A stretch of 64,000 nt of DNA from Neisseriales bacterium (GCA_008017155.1 SSGX01000010.1:1-64000), one strand, 5' to 3'. Numbered from the stretch's first letter, positions 51,215 to 60,441 are shown. Program-made: numbers and translations. The notes: generated by a model not told the origin, from the sequence alone.

Positions 51215-52156
51215 TCAATTAACCCTATCAGAAGATCGAACCTGATTAATCTCATCATAGCTTAGTTCGGACATTTTCCAAGTATGCTTATTTAATTCTC
51301 GTAGAATATTATCGAGCGGTAATTCACCATCTAAGCTAATATAAGCATCAGTACCTTGCAAGTTCTCAGGGAAAATCGCGAGACAATTCTTGGATGTAAA
51401 TTTTGATGGATATAAAATACCTTGTATACCTGCTTCTCTAACCAGACTACCAAAAATCTGTGAATTGGCTGGTACATCATAGTTTGATGGAGCTACTGTC
51501 CAATTAGGAGCTAATAAAGACGCATGCAATGCTTTAGCTGATTTTACTACGGTAGGCGTTTCACTACCTAATTCTTTAGCTAAGTCGGTGAGACGTTTAG
51601 AAATTGTAAAGTTCTTAATTATCTCAATTACATACTTTAAGCTAGTTTCGTCACTTAAATCAATATAGCTATCTAAATTTCCAGAAATCGAGACTATTGT
51701 TTCCGAGTTGGGGGTTGTAAGTGCAATTTCTCTGGCACTTAAAAGATTATTCGTTGCTGACTGACTCAAGTGTTCCTGTAAAGCGGTATCTTTATCAACT
51801 GCAAGGTATAATGCGTTAGAATTACTAATTTCAGCATTAATATCCTCGCCAGCATTAAATCTTCCACCAATAAATGCTATACTTCCTTTAGTACACAGTG
51901 GATGTAAGCTATATCTATAAGCCAAAGCTCGTTGCCAATTTTTTATTTCAAGATTAGTTTTTACTGATTTACGAACAGCCTCAAGAAGCTGCGAATGATA
52001 TTGATTGCGTTGAGCTGCTAATTCATAGTAAAAGTCCCAATGATAGCGAATTAGTTTTTCAGTATTTTCTTTAGCCGCTTTAATACTATGAGGTGTGCCT
52101 TGTTCAAGTAACTGAACTACAGTTTTCTTGTTGCGGTTTTTCCACGTTATACTCAA
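51215..52156 (-). CDS. RES-domain toxin
   Basis: 313 residues, longer than most RES toxins (~150-220). The RES core lies at ~75-240: ALAYRYSLHPLCTKGSIAFIGGRFNAGEDIN, NALYLAVDKDTALQEHL, and a later VPANSQIFGSLVREAGIQGILYPS. RES toxins degrade cellular NAD+. The N-terminal ~70 residues (VVQLLEQGTPHSIKAAKENTEK) are an extension. The cognate Xre/ParS-type antitoxin gene lies 5 bp upstream. Confidence 0.85.
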   Translation of the reverse strand: MSITWKNRNKKTVVQLLEQGTPHSIKAAKENTEKLIRYHWDFYYELAAQRNQYHSQLLEAVRKSVKTNLEIKNWQRALAYRYSLHPLCTKGSIAFIGGRFNAGEDINAEISNSNALYLAVDKDTALQEHLSQSATNNLLSAREIALTTPNSETIVSISGNLDSYIDLSDETSLKYVIEIIKNFTISKRLTDLAKELGSETPTVVKSAKALHASLLAPNWTVAPSNYDVPANSQIFGSLVREAGIQGILYPSKFTSKNCLAIFPENLQGTDAYISLDGELPLDNILRELNKHTWKMSELSYDEINQVRSSDRVN

Positions 52157-52161
52157 TGCAA

Positions 52162-52545
52162 CTACCTCTCATTTTGCTTCAAGGCAGCTTGAATGAACTT
52201 AAGTAACTTATTGAACCGACCAAGGCGAATCATGTCTCTAGGAGTAATGTCGCCAAGCTGTGGGTTTGGGATATTAAACCATAAAATGGTTTTTTCTGGA
52301 TCATTAAAAAAACCAGCTATTAAGTTAATGGCAATAGCCCACTCTGTCATGCGCTGACGTAACACATCTGGCATTTTATCATCATAACGTACAGAGGATA
52401 TTGGTACACTAGCAGCAACAGAAATATCCTCTTTTTTATACTTCAGATATTCAGCAACCTTTTTACCATTAACATTACCAGCATCAAAAAGATGCATATA
52501 ATCTTTAGCAGGAACATTACTAAATAATGCTGGGCTCATTCTCAT
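52162..52545 (-). CDS. Xre/MbcA/ParS antitoxin (DUF2384 type)
   Basis: 127 residues. The N-terminal part has a helical DNA-binding region (VNGKKVAEYLKYKKEDISVAASVPI). The C-terminal ~50 residues are the toxin-binding domain: AINLIAGFFNDPEKTILWFNIPNPQLGD and MIRLGRFNKLLKFIQAA. It is the first gene of the pair, translated just before the RES toxin. Repeats upstream (52570-52632) are its likely autoregulatory operator. Confidence 0.88.
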   Translation of the reverse strand: MRMSPALFSNVPAKDYMHLFDAGNVNGKKVAEYLKYKKEDISVAASVPISSVRYDDKMPDVLRQRMTEWAIAINLIAGFFNDPEKTILWFNIPNPQLGDITPRDMIRLGRFNKLLKFIQAALKQNER

Positions 52546-52569
52546 GTCTTAATTAACCTAAAAATATTA

Positions 52570-52632
52570 ACCATGTTTTTACCATAATAACACCATAAAT
52601 ATACCATATTACACCAGATAATACCATATCAT
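52570..52632. promoter_or_regulatory. Six phased ACCA(T/G) repeats, likely antitoxin operator
   Basis: The motif ACCAT (once ACCAG) recurs at 52570, 52581, 52592, 52603, 52613 and 52623, spaced 11, 11, 11, 10 and 10 bp, so all copies face the same side of the helix. It lies 25 bp upstream of the antitoxin start. Confidence 0.65.
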
Positions 52633-52785
52633 TAGTGGCTATTTTTTAGTTTATTCCTGAATTTAGGGTAAATAAGCTAAAAATAAAAACTAATTCATTC
52701 AGCCGACATGGCAACCATTAACCAAGCTCATAATGCTAAAATAAGACCCTATTAATATTCATAAATAATTAAAGAGTTACAATTA

Positions 52786-55194
52786 ATGAAAAAGTATTAT
52801 TCGCAGGCGCTTCTATTCGGAAGCATTATTGCATTAGGTGCATGTTCATCAGGTGGAAGTTCTAATAGCAATGCTACACAAGCGGTGTCATGGACATGGC
52901 AATCAGGAAGTAATGAGAGTAATGCTTTTGGTATTTATGGAACATTGGGTGTTTCTTCCACAAGTAATATTCCGGGTGCTCGTTGGGGCGCGATTAGCTG
53001 GGTTGATGAGAGTGGTAATTTCTGGATTTTTGGCGGTGATGGAAATGCCAGTAGCGAGAGTGGTAATCTAAATGATCTCTGGAAGTATAACCCAAATACT
53101 AATCTTTGGACATGGATCAGTGGTAGTAATACTAGTAGTGCTTATGGTGTATATGGTACGCAAGGAGTCGCAGCCACAACGAATATTCCCGGCTCTCGTT
53201 CTGGTGGAACTAGCTGGCGCGATGCTAGTGGTAATTTATGGATGTTTGGTGGGCTTGGGCATAATGAGAGCAATCTTGGCTACCTAAATGATATGTGGGA
53301 ATATAATCCAAATACTAATCAATGGGTCTGGCAAAATGGTAGTAAACTGGTTGATGTCCCGGGGATATATGGTATCAGAGGTATAGCTGGACACTTGAAT
53401 AATCCGGGTAGTCGGATCGGTGCGACTTCATGGACAGATAGTAGTGGTAATCTATGGATGTTTGGCGGAGTAAATCCGACTGCGCATCGGTTTAATGATT
53501 TATGGAAATATAATCCAAATAATAATCAGTGGGCATGGATAAGTGGCGAGAGTACCACTGATGCGATTGGTATCTACGGGACGCAGGGAATTGCTAGTGC
53601 TACAAATCAGCCAGGTGCGCGCTATGATGCTGTAAGCTGGGTCGATAATAATGGTCATTTCTGGCTCTTTGGTGGCTTTGGTAATGATGCAAGTGGAACG
53701 GCTGGCTGGCTAAATGATTTATGGCGCTACGACCCTACTAATAATCAATGGACATGGATGAAAGGTAGCGAGAGTCGTGATCAAGATGGAGTTTACGGCA
53801 CGCAGGGTATTGCCGCAAGTAATAATACACCGGGCGCACGAAATCATCGGATTCCATTTGTCTGGTCAGATAAAAATGGTAATTTTTGGCTTTTCGGCGG
53901 CTTTGGTTTTACCAATGGGACTTCTGGGCTTTTAAATGATTTATGGATGTATAATCCTGATAGCAATCAATGGACATGGGAAAGTGGTAGCTTTGTGCCA
54001 AATGCCATGGGTAATTATGGTAGTAAGGGTGTGGCAGCATCTAGTAATATGCCCGGTGCACGCCGAGATGGTATTGGCTGGATTGATGCTAATGGTAATC
54101 TATGGATATTTGGTGGTGCTGGCAATGGAGCGACTACAAATGGTAATCTAAATGATCTATGGAAATATAATGGAATCCTAGCAGAAAGTTTATTTCCAGT
54201 TGTAGAATATACTAGTTTTCCGGCTTATTTATCTACAGCTACTTTTGTTACTGGCATTCGTAAGATTAATGGTTCTTTAGATGTTTATATTAGTGCGATT
54301 GCACCAAGTACTACTGCTAGCCTAGGGCTAGTTTATGCCGGACCATTAAATGGCATTGGCGGGCAATGGTATCAGCTAAATTATCCTGCCCCTGCTGGGG
54401 TTACGGTTCAGTCAACCAATCTTTATGGTCCAAATAATGGGGACACTTCTGGGACGATTAATGTAGTTGGTAGCTATAACTCGGTTGAAAGTGGCGCGAC
54501 TTCATTCGGGCTATTATATCAGGGGACGCTTACCGATGGCAATAATCCGAATAATTGGACAGTTCTAATGCCTCCTTCTGCAATTAGTACTATTGCTCAT
54601 AGCAATATGGGCGATTTAGTAGCTGGAAACTATAATATTAGCAATGATCCAGCCGGGAAAGCTTTTGTTTACAATATCAAAACTCATGAATATCATCAGA
54701 TTAGTAAGCCCGGGGGCGCGCTTAGTGTAACAATCTATGGTATTTGGCATAATGGTGGTACGAGTTATACTATTGCAGGTGGCTATAGCAACCTAAATGC
54801 ACAAGGGCTAGATATTGGCTATGTTGCTGATTATGATCTGGCAACGGATACTGTTTCGCACTGGACTGATTATTCCTATAATAATTTGCCTATTGATAGC
54901 GTGGTGAGTCATTTTGAGGGCATTACCAGTGATGGAAGAGGTGGCTACAATCTAGCTGCTGATGTCGGTGCTATAGGCAGCCTTAACTATGGGTACCAGC
55001 CGACTTTTGTCCATATAACTAGAGATGGTGATGGCTTTTCCCCACTTGCGGTCTGGACAGATGTACTTTATCCGGGGGCATTACTTTCTTCTGCTAATAC
55101 CGTTTATGAAAATAACCTTTTAGGTGTTTATTCTTATGTAGCGAATTTAACGCAGATGGCTTCGTTTATAGCGAACGTACCTATAACAAAATAA
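52786..55194 (+). CDS. Kelch-repeat (beta-propeller) lipoprotein
   Basis: 802 residues. Lipobox LGAC (Cys20). About six tandem ~67-residue repeats (~35-465), each with G.YGT.G.A...N.PG.R.G..SW.D..GN.W.FGG.G....G.LNDLWKYNP..N.W.W, a Kelch/galactose-oxidase-type propeller. A second domain (~470-802) has weaker periodicity. DNA repeats are visible, and shadow ORFs run along them. It is probably a surface protein for binding glycans or proteins. Its repeats may recombine and vary in number. Confidence 0.8.
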   Translation: MKKYYSQALLFGSIIALGACSSGGSSNSNATQAVSWTWQSGSNESNAFGIYGTLGVSSTSNIPGARWGAISWVDESGNFWIFGGDGNASSESGNLNDLWKYNPNTNLWTWISGSNTSSAYGVYGTQGVAATTNIPGSRSGGTSWRDASGNLWMFGGLGHNESNLGYLNDMWEYNPNTNQWVWQNGSKLVDVPGIYGIRGIAGHLNNPGSRIGATSWTDSSGNLWMFGGVNPTAHRFNDLWKYNPNNNQWAWISGESTTDAIGIYGTQGIASATNQPGARYDAVSWVDNNGHFWLFGGFGNDASGTAGWLNDLWRYDPTNNQWTWMKGSESRDQDGVYGTQGIAASNNTPGARNHRIPFVWSDKNGNFWLFGGFGFTNGTSGLLNDLWMYNPDSNQWTWESGSFVPNAMGNYGSKGVAASSNMPGARRDGIGWIDANGNLWIFGGAGNGATTNGNLNDLWKYNGILAESLFPVVEYTSFPAYLSTATFVTGIRKINGSLDVYISAIAPSTTASLGLVYAGPLNGIGGQWYQLNYPAPAGVTVQSTNLYGPNNGDTSGTINVVGSYNSVESGATSFGLLYQGTLTDGNNPNNWTVLMPPSAISTIAHSNMGDLVAGNYNISNDPAGKAFVYNIKTHEYHQISKPGGALSVTIYGIWHNGGTSYTIAGGYSNLNAQGLDIGYVADYDLATDTVSHWTDYSYNNLPIDSVVSHFEGITSDGRGGYNLAADVGAIGSLNYGYQPTFVHITRDGDGFSPLAVWTDVLYPGALLSSANTVYENNLLGVYSYVANLTQMASFIANVPITK

Positions 55195-55219
55195 TGTATA
55201 ATTTTGTGAATCAAATATT

Positions 55220-56167
55220 ATGAATGATGAAAAAATGCTTGAAAACAATAAAGGAATTTATACGATAGATGCGCACTATGTACGCGATAATCTTGCCGCA
55301 GTATATCTTATTCACGAAGGTAATGAAGCAGCAATAGTCGAGACGGCTAATCTACATTCGCTTCCTTATGTAGAATCGATGCTAGCAGATATTGGGCTGG
55401 ATGAGAACTCAGTAAAATATATTTTCCTTACCCATATTCATCTTGATCATGCTGGTGGTGCTGGTGCGTATATGGCGAAATTTCCGCATGCCAAACTGGT
55501 AGTTCATCCGCGCGGAGCTAGGCATATGGTTGATCCATCGGTACTGGAACAGAGTGTTATCGGCGTTTATGGTGAAGAATTTGTTGCTAAAATGTATGGC
55601 AAGTTACAGCCTATTGATCAAGAGCGGCTAATTATAGCTTCAGATGAGCTTGAAGTGATGCTAGGGCAGCGTAAAATTATCTGTAGGCATACACCCGGAC
55701 ACGCTAATCATCATATTGCAATATTTGACACTAAGGCAAATGCAGTATTTACTGGTGATGTCTTTGGTGTTTGTTATCCTGAGCTTGTAAATGCGGATGG
55801 TGAACGTTTTATTTTCCCGACTACTACTCCGGTTAATTTTAATCCAGAACTAATGCACCAATCGATTGATTTAATCAGAGATTCTGGCGTTGATGTATTT
55901 TATCCTACTCATTTCGGTGGTGTTACAGATGTCGTTCACTATGCCGCGATTTTACACGCTATGGTTGATGATTTTGTCGAGATTACCAATAGTTGCAAAG
56001 GTGAATCAGATTTGACTGCTGCTATTTGTCGTAAGCTTGATGGTTATATGTGGCAAAAAGCAAGTGATTTTGGTATTATTCTAGATCGTCAGGCATTTCA
56101 GCGATCGGTCGGTGTAGATAATCAGATCAGTGCTCAGGGGCTTGCCCATTGGTTATCATGCTCTTAA
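55220..56167 (+). CDS. MBL-fold metallohydrolase
   Basis: 315 residues. The metallo-beta-lactamase signature is IFLTHIHLDHAGG (THxHxDH, ~75-82), then RHTPGHANHHIAIFD for the third His, VFTGDVFGVC for the bridging Asp and YPTHFGG for the last ligand. It belongs to the glyoxalase II/metallohydrolase branch. The substrate is unknown. It begins 25 bp after the Kelch gene. Confidence 0.88.
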   Translation: MNDEKMLENNKGIYTIDAHYVRDNLAAVYLIHEGNEAAIVETANLHSLPYVESMLADIGLDENSVKYIFLTHIHLDHAGGAGAYMAKFPHAKLVVHPRGARHMVDPSVLEQSVIGVYGEEFVAKMYGKLQPIDQERLIIASDELEVMLGQRKIICRHTPGHANHHIAIFDTKANAVFTGDVFGVCYPELVNADGERFIFPTTTPVNFNPELMHQSIDLIRDSGVDVFYPTHFGGVTDVVHYAAILHAMVDDFVEITNSCKGESDLTAAICRKLDGYMWQKASDFGIILDRQAFQRSVGVDNQISAQGLAHWLSCS

Positions 56168-56213
56168 AATGCGTATTTTTATTATCTAATTGTTTTATAT
56201 TAAAGGGCGGCGT

Positions 56214-56705
56214 ATGCGTTATAAATATTTAATTGGTTTAGCTAGTATTTTGGCTAGTAGTCTTTCTTATGCTACTTTGGGTGAGAGTCCTGATTCGATA
56301 AATAAGGATATTCAAGTTTTAAATACTACAAGTAGTGGTAGTCAGAATCTATCTTCGGCAAAGAATATAACTGCTACTAGCAAAGCGCAGTTAAAGCAGC
56401 AAGCAAATTATGATCAATATAGCTTTATTACCGATGATGGAATAACCGTTATTCAATATGTAGCAAATGGCAATGTTTTTGCCATAAAATGGAGTGGTTC
56501 ACATATCCCTAATTTACGTCAGCTTTATGGCGCGTATTTCCCAGCTTACCAGACAAGTAAAAGTGCTTATATGGGAACAAGTCAGCATAAAGTGACTACT
56601 ACCATTTTTGATGCTGGTGTTACTGGTATTGCAGGTGCATTTAGTGGCTATGCACTTTTGAAGGCAGAATTACCTGCTAACTTGACATTAGCTGATTTGA
56701 AATAA
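56214..56705 (+). CDS. DUF2844 periplasmic protein
   Basis: 163 residues from ATG 56214 with an AAAGGGCGG site. An upstream in-frame start is weaker. A signal peptide ends near SLSYA. The mature part carries QYSFITDDGITVIQYVANGNVFAIKWSGSHIPNLRQLYGAYF, the DUF2844 pattern. The family is found almost only beside DUF3443 in beta-proteobacteria, and that gene follows 11 bp downstream. Function unknown. Confidence 0.85.
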   Translation: MRYKYLIGLASILASSLSYATLGESPDSINKDIQVLNTTSSGSQNLSSAKNITATSKAQLKQQANYDQYSFITDDGITVIQYVANGNVFAIKWSGSHIPNLRQLYGAYFPAYQTSKSAYMGTSQHKVTTTIFDAGVTGIAGAFSGYALLKAELPANLTLADLK

Positions 56706-56716
56706 GGGGTATCCAA

Positions 56717-57907
56717 ATGAAAAATTATTCTATTATCTTTGTATCTCTTACAGCATTGTGTATTTCTGCTTGTAATGGCGGAAGTAGTTCATCTTCATCA
56801 AATAATGCACTAGCCTACAATCAGACTCCAATTGTTGTTGATCATGGCGTTAATGAGTCTGCTTTACCTAACCGTCCATTTGTAACAGTAACTTTGTGTG
56901 TCCCGGGTACTACTACCTGTCAAACAATTGATCATGTACTTCTTGATACCGGTTCTGATGGTTTGCGCGTGCCTGCTTCGGTATTAAAAAATGCGGCAAT
57001 GTATCCGCAGCTTACGCTTGATAATCAGCCATTATACACTTGTGCCAATTATGCAGCAGGGTATGATTTTGGCTCAATGAATCTGACTGATGTAGTTTGG
57101 GGCGGTGAAACGGCTAAATCCGTACCTTTCCAGATTATCGATGATAGTCAGCCACAAGTTGGAATCCCTGCATCCTGTGATGCAACTGGTAGTTATTTTG
57201 ATTTTATCGCAGCTGGGCAAAATGCAATCATTGGTGTTCGTAATAGCGTTTATGATGCTGATACAAACTACACCTGCGTTAATGGAACTTGCACTCCTGT
57301 GACTAATTTACCCGAATCAATGTTAATTGGTACTCCTGTGATTCGTATGCCTGTTGATAATAATGGGGTGTTATTACAGTTTCCTAATGTTCCGGCAAAT
57401 GGTGCAACTAGTTTTACTGGTACGCTTACTTTTGGTATCAATACCCAATCAAATAATACTGTTACATCAAATGTCAATCTTCTTTATACTAGAGATAGCT
57501 TATTTAATGCGAGTTATAACAATACAAATTATCAGGGAACATTCGATAGTGGGACACCGTTTATAATCTTTAGTGATAATACTCTTCCTGTTTGTACTGG
57601 AGAATTTGAAGGATTTTATTGTCCTAGTTCACCAATGCAAATTAATGCGGTATTTACCAGTTATGATGGAAGGAATCAGGTTAATTCAAGTTATCCTCTT
57701 GCAAACCCGACTATTTATTGGGGGAATGCAATTGCGGGTAATACCTTGTTGCCATACGCTGGTGCTCCCTGTGCTGGTTGTGAGAGTTTTGCTGACTCAA
57801 TATTCCTTTGGGGCTTGCCTTATTTTTATGGTAAGACAATCTATTCAATTTTCCCGGGAGCTATGATAAATAACGAATCCGCTCCGGCACTTGGCTTTAG
57901 CAGTTAA
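56717..57907 (+). CDS. DUF3443 lipoprotein with aspartic-protease-like motifs
   Basis: 396 residues. Lipobox ISAC (Cys19) then a Ser-rich linker. DHVLLDTGSDGLRVPAS places D-T-G-S at ~77-80, and YQGTFDSGTPFIIFSD places D-S-G-T at ~277-280, the spacing and form of pepsin-type aspartic proteases. Cys pairs (CVPGTTTC, CVNGTCT, CTGEFEGFYC) suggest disulphides outside the cytoplasm. Paired with DUF2844. The family has no proven activity. Confidence 0.85.
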   Translation: MKNYSIIFVSLTALCISACNGGSSSSSSNNALAYNQTPIVVDHGVNESALPNRPFVTVTLCVPGTTTCQTIDHVLLDTGSDGLRVPASVLKNAAMYPQLTLDNQPLYTCANYAAGYDFGSMNLTDVVWGGETAKSVPFQIIDDSQPQVGIPASCDATGSYFDFIAAGQNAIIGVRNSVYDADTNYTCVNGTCTPVTNLPESMLIGTPVIRMPVDNNGVLLQFPNVPANGATSFTGTLTFGINTQSNNTVTSNVNLLYTRDSLFNASYNNTNYQGTFDSGTPFIIFSDNTLPVCTGEFEGFYCPSSPMQINAVFTSYDGRNQVNSSYPLANPTIYWGNAIAGNTLLPYAGAPCAGCESFADSIFLWGLPYFYGKTIYSIFPGAMINNESAPALGFSS

Positions 57908-57941
57908 TTATTTTCAATGATTAAGCTCCCTTTAATGATCT

Positions 57942-58008
57942 GCTCCCTATAAAGTAGACAAGTATAAAGAAAGCCCTTTATACTTAACTACTCGTAGGGA
58001 GCTTTTTT
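57942..58008 (+). terminator. Long-hairpin terminator after DUF3443
   Basis: Stem GCTCCCTA (57942-57949) with TAGGGAGC (57995-58002) and an inner stem AAGTATAAAG/CTTTATACTT, then six T. Confidence 0.85.
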
Positions 58009-58025
58009 ATTTTTCAATATTTGGG

Positions 58026-58073
58026 TTGACATATCTGAATGATTTTGTTACAATACTAAACTGTACGGTTTAG
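58026..58073 (+). promoter_or_regulatory. Promoter and operator of the TetR operon
   Basis: -35 TTGACA (58026-58031), 17 bp, -10 TACAAT (58049-58054). Immediately downstream is the dyad CTAAAC-TGTACG-GTTTAG (58056-58073), expected at the start site, so the TetR product probably represses its own operon. Confidence 0.85.
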
Positions 58074-58088
58074 TTTAATTGGTGTAAG

Positions 58089-58715
58089 ATGGCAAAAAAA
58101 CAAAAAATTCTGGAAACGGCAACCAAGCTCTTTATGCAAGAAGGGTATGGTAGGGTAAGTATGGATCAAGTGACTAGAGAGTCTCTGGTATCTAAGGCAA
58201 CAGTTTATGCTCATTTTAAAAATAAAAATGAGTTATTTGTAGCAAGCCTTACTTATTATCAGGAATTACATCAGATAAAAGCACCGGTATTTAAGTCTAA
58301 AGCAGCAAAGAATTTGGATGACTTATATTTTGGTGTCCAAGATTATAGCCAGCAGGCATATGACTATTATAATACTGATGCTATTGTGAACATGTATCGG
58401 ATATTAATTGCCGAGATAAATGAATTTCCCGAGCTATTTGAGATGTTTTTTGGTAACCATACTGGAATAACCAAGACATTGTCCGATTTCTTGGGGGCTT
58501 TTGCCAGAGAAAATAATTATAATAAAGATAATTGTTATATTTTGGCTTGTCAGATATTGGATCTAATTCGTGGTGCAACTATCTGGACTAAACTCGTAAA
58601 GAACCCAGATAAACTAAAACTTTTTGAAAACCAAAATATAATACCCAAAAATATTGTAAAAAGTATTGAAGGGCTAATTAAACTACATTTATTAACAACT
58701 CATGAAGGAAAATAA
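58089..58715 (+). CDS. TetR-family regulator
   Basis: 208 residues. N-terminal HTH: KILETATKLFMQEGYGRVSMDQVTRESLVSKATVYAHFKNKNELFVA, a clear TetR motif with recognition helix KATVYAHF. The C-terminal helical domain binds an unknown ligand. It is the first gene of a three-gene unit with an isochorismatase-like hydrolase and an FUSC-type membrane protein, so it likely senses the substrate they handle. Confidence 0.92.
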   Translation: MAKKQKILETATKLFMQEGYGRVSMDQVTRESLVSKATVYAHFKNKNELFVASLTYYQELHQIKAPVFKSKAAKNLDDLYFGVQDYSQQAYDYYNTDAIVNMYRILIAEINEFPELFEMFFGNHTGITKTLSDFLGAFARENNYNKDNCYILACQILDLIRGATIWTKLVKNPDKLKLFENQNIIPKNIVKSIEGLIKLHLLTTHEGK

Positions 58716-58716
58716 T

Positions 58717-59289
58717 ATGAAAAAAGCACTAATTTTAATCGATTATATTAATGAAATCTGTCATAAAGATGGTGCATTTGGTAATTATCCTATGCTTGCC
58801 GCTAATGATGCATTTAATAAACTAAATAAACTCCTTGAGCATGCGCGTAAGTCTGACTGGCTAGTAGTGTGGGTTATCGTCGGCTTTAGCAAGAACTATC
58901 TAGAGGCAAATGCCAAATCGCCGATATTTTCCAAAGCAGTCGAGTATAAAAAGCTTCAGCTAGGGACTTGGGGAACTGAGATTATAGCTGATCTTAACTA
59001 TGATCCAAATGAGCCAATAATCTGCAAAAATGTAGTTAACCCATTTTATGGTACTAATCTTGATCATGTCTTACGGATTAATGGTATCGAAGAAATATAC
59101 TTGACTGGAGTTTCTACCGAGGTAGCAATTCAATCCGCAACTCGTGATGCTCATGATAGAGGCTATGTTGTAAACGTGATCGGTGATTGTTGTGCTAGTA
59201 GTCATCCGCATCGGCATGAAGCTTCTCTTGAGATGCTAACGTATATGGCAAATGTTATTGATAGTGAGTCAGTAATAAAAAATGACTAG
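58717..59289 (+). CDS. Isochorismatase-like cysteine hydrolase
   Basis: 190 residues from ATG 58717 (MKKALILIDYINEICHK), with an AAGGAA site; an ATG 15 bp upstream is less likely. It has the catalytic Asp in LILIDYIN, Lys in CKNVVNPFYGTNLDHVL, the cis-peptide/nucleophile region YLTGVSTEVAIQSATRDAHDRGY. The catalytic Cys in VSTEVAI is replaced: position is Thr-Glu where many have 'CV'. It is otherwise a normal member. Substrate unknown. Confidence 0.8.
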   Translation: MKKALILIDYINEICHKDGAFGNYPMLAANDAFNKLNKLLEHARKSDWLVVWVIVGFSKNYLEANAKSPIFSKAVEYKKLQLGTWGTEIIADLNYDPNEPIICKNVVNPFYGTNLDHVLRINGIEEIYLTGVSTEVAIQSATRDAHDRGYVVNVIGDCCASSHPHRHEASLEMLTYMANVIDSESVIKND

Positions 59290-60256
59290 TAGCGTATTTG
59301 ATTTTGGCTGGAAGATAAATTATCGCTGGTTTTTGATGATGCTAACAGCGGTAATTCCCGGTATTATTGTAAGTGCTCTTACTGGTCAGCTCATGTGGCT
59401 AACCGCTTCATTTCTTGCTGTATGTGGAGTTATCCCATATACGGCAAGTCATAATAGTCCAAAATTTGTTCTCTTAAATTCATTGCTCGTTTGTTTAGTT
59501 GCTTACTTTTTACACCTTATCTTACAAAGTGGTTGGGAGTGGTTTTTATTTGCTACGCTAATTCTTGCATTAATTGCCGGGGTGATTGATAATATGGATA
59601 GTGAATTACGAGTACTTTCGAGCTGGGTTATCATTGGCTGTGTTTATGGTGCAGTTAAGCTCGGGGAATATCCTCTAAGTTTTTATCAGCTTATTGAAAT
59701 TATGTTACTGGCTACAGCTAGTGCGGGATTGGTCTTACTTTTGCCGTTAAAGCATCCGCTTACTAAAATTAGCTTACAGTTTATCACACCCAACAATCCA
59801 AATTTTATCTTTAATTTCAAGTATGTGATCCCAACATTACTAGCAGTTCTTGCTTGGCAAGTATTTCATTTGCATGAGCCAGAGTGGGTGATTTGGTCGG
59901 CATTAAGCGTTACATATCCCGAATTTGAAAGTGCATTATTGAAATTTAGACAGCGTGCGATTGCTGGATTAATTGGCGTTAGTTGTGGGCTGATAGTCGG
60001 TAGTTTATTGCCAATTTCTCTTTGGATAACTTATAGCTGCTTTATACTGGTTTGTCTGAGCTTGAAAATGTTTAAAGATTATTTCCCGGGATATTTATTA
60101 CGTTCTTTTTGTGCTGTTGTCTATGCTGCCAACCATTCGTTTGAAGTGGCACTTTATCGGATTGGGGATGTGATAATCGGTGGTATAATCGGTATAATCT
60201 CAGCTTATATACTTATTGAAATCTGGCTGAAAAAGAGAAAGACAATTAGTGATTAG
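59282..60256 (+). CDS. FUSC-type membrane protein (aromatic-compound exporter-like)
   Basis: 324 residues with about ten hydrophobic segments in two sets (~18-175 and ~190-315). ALSVTYPEFESALLKFRQRAIAGLIGVSCGLIVGSLL in the second half is the FUSC-family pattern (YPxfx..lxk..qRi.Gt..G). It overlaps the hydrolase gene by 8 bp. It probably exports an aromatic or similar toxic compound under TetR control. Confidence 0.78.
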   Translation: MTSSVFDFGWKINYRWFLMMLTAVIPGIIVSALTGQLMWLTASFLAVCGVIPYTASHNSPKFVLLNSLLVCLVAYFLHLILQSGWEWFLFATLILALIAGVIDNMDSELRVLSSWVIIGCVYGAVKLGEYPLSFYQLIEIMLLATASAGLVLLLPLKHPLTKISLQFITPNNPNFIFNFKYVIPTLLAVLAWQVFHLHEPEWVIWSALSVTYPEFESALLKFRQRAIAGLIGVSCGLIVGSLLPISLWITYSCFILVCLSLKMFKDYFPGYLLRSFCAVVYAANHSFEVALYRIGDVIIGGIIGIISAYILIEIWLKKRKTISD

Positions 60257-60295
60257 TATTTTGAGTAGATAAAATAAGTTTTTTAGTTTGTTAAT

Positions 60296-60441
60296 TAGAC
60301 CTCTTTCATAACCAATTATTTTTCTCTTAGACTAGGAATAAAGGCGTTGAGAAACAGAATGTACATGTTAGTACATGAGTATCGCAAAAGACTTTATGAC
60401 AACGAATAAGAGTTAAAGAAGCAGGTTAGGAAAGAGGTCTA
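60296..60441. mobile_element. 146-bp foldback MITE with terminal inverted repeats
   Basis: Ends TAGACCTCTTTCATAACC (60296-60313) and GGTTAGGAAAGAGGTCTA (60424-60441) are 17/18 complementary. The interior is also partly palindromic (CTCTTA...ATAAAG... and ...TGTACATG near the centre), so the whole element can fold. TA at both ends could be the target duplication, as for IS630/Tc1-type or some IS5-group elements. It carries no gene. Confidence 0.75.

Noticed and set aside
52838..54151. Several hydrophobic ORFs along the Kelch gene
   Set aside because: They repeat with the Kelch DNA repeats in another frame and have no ribosome sites, so they are shadows.
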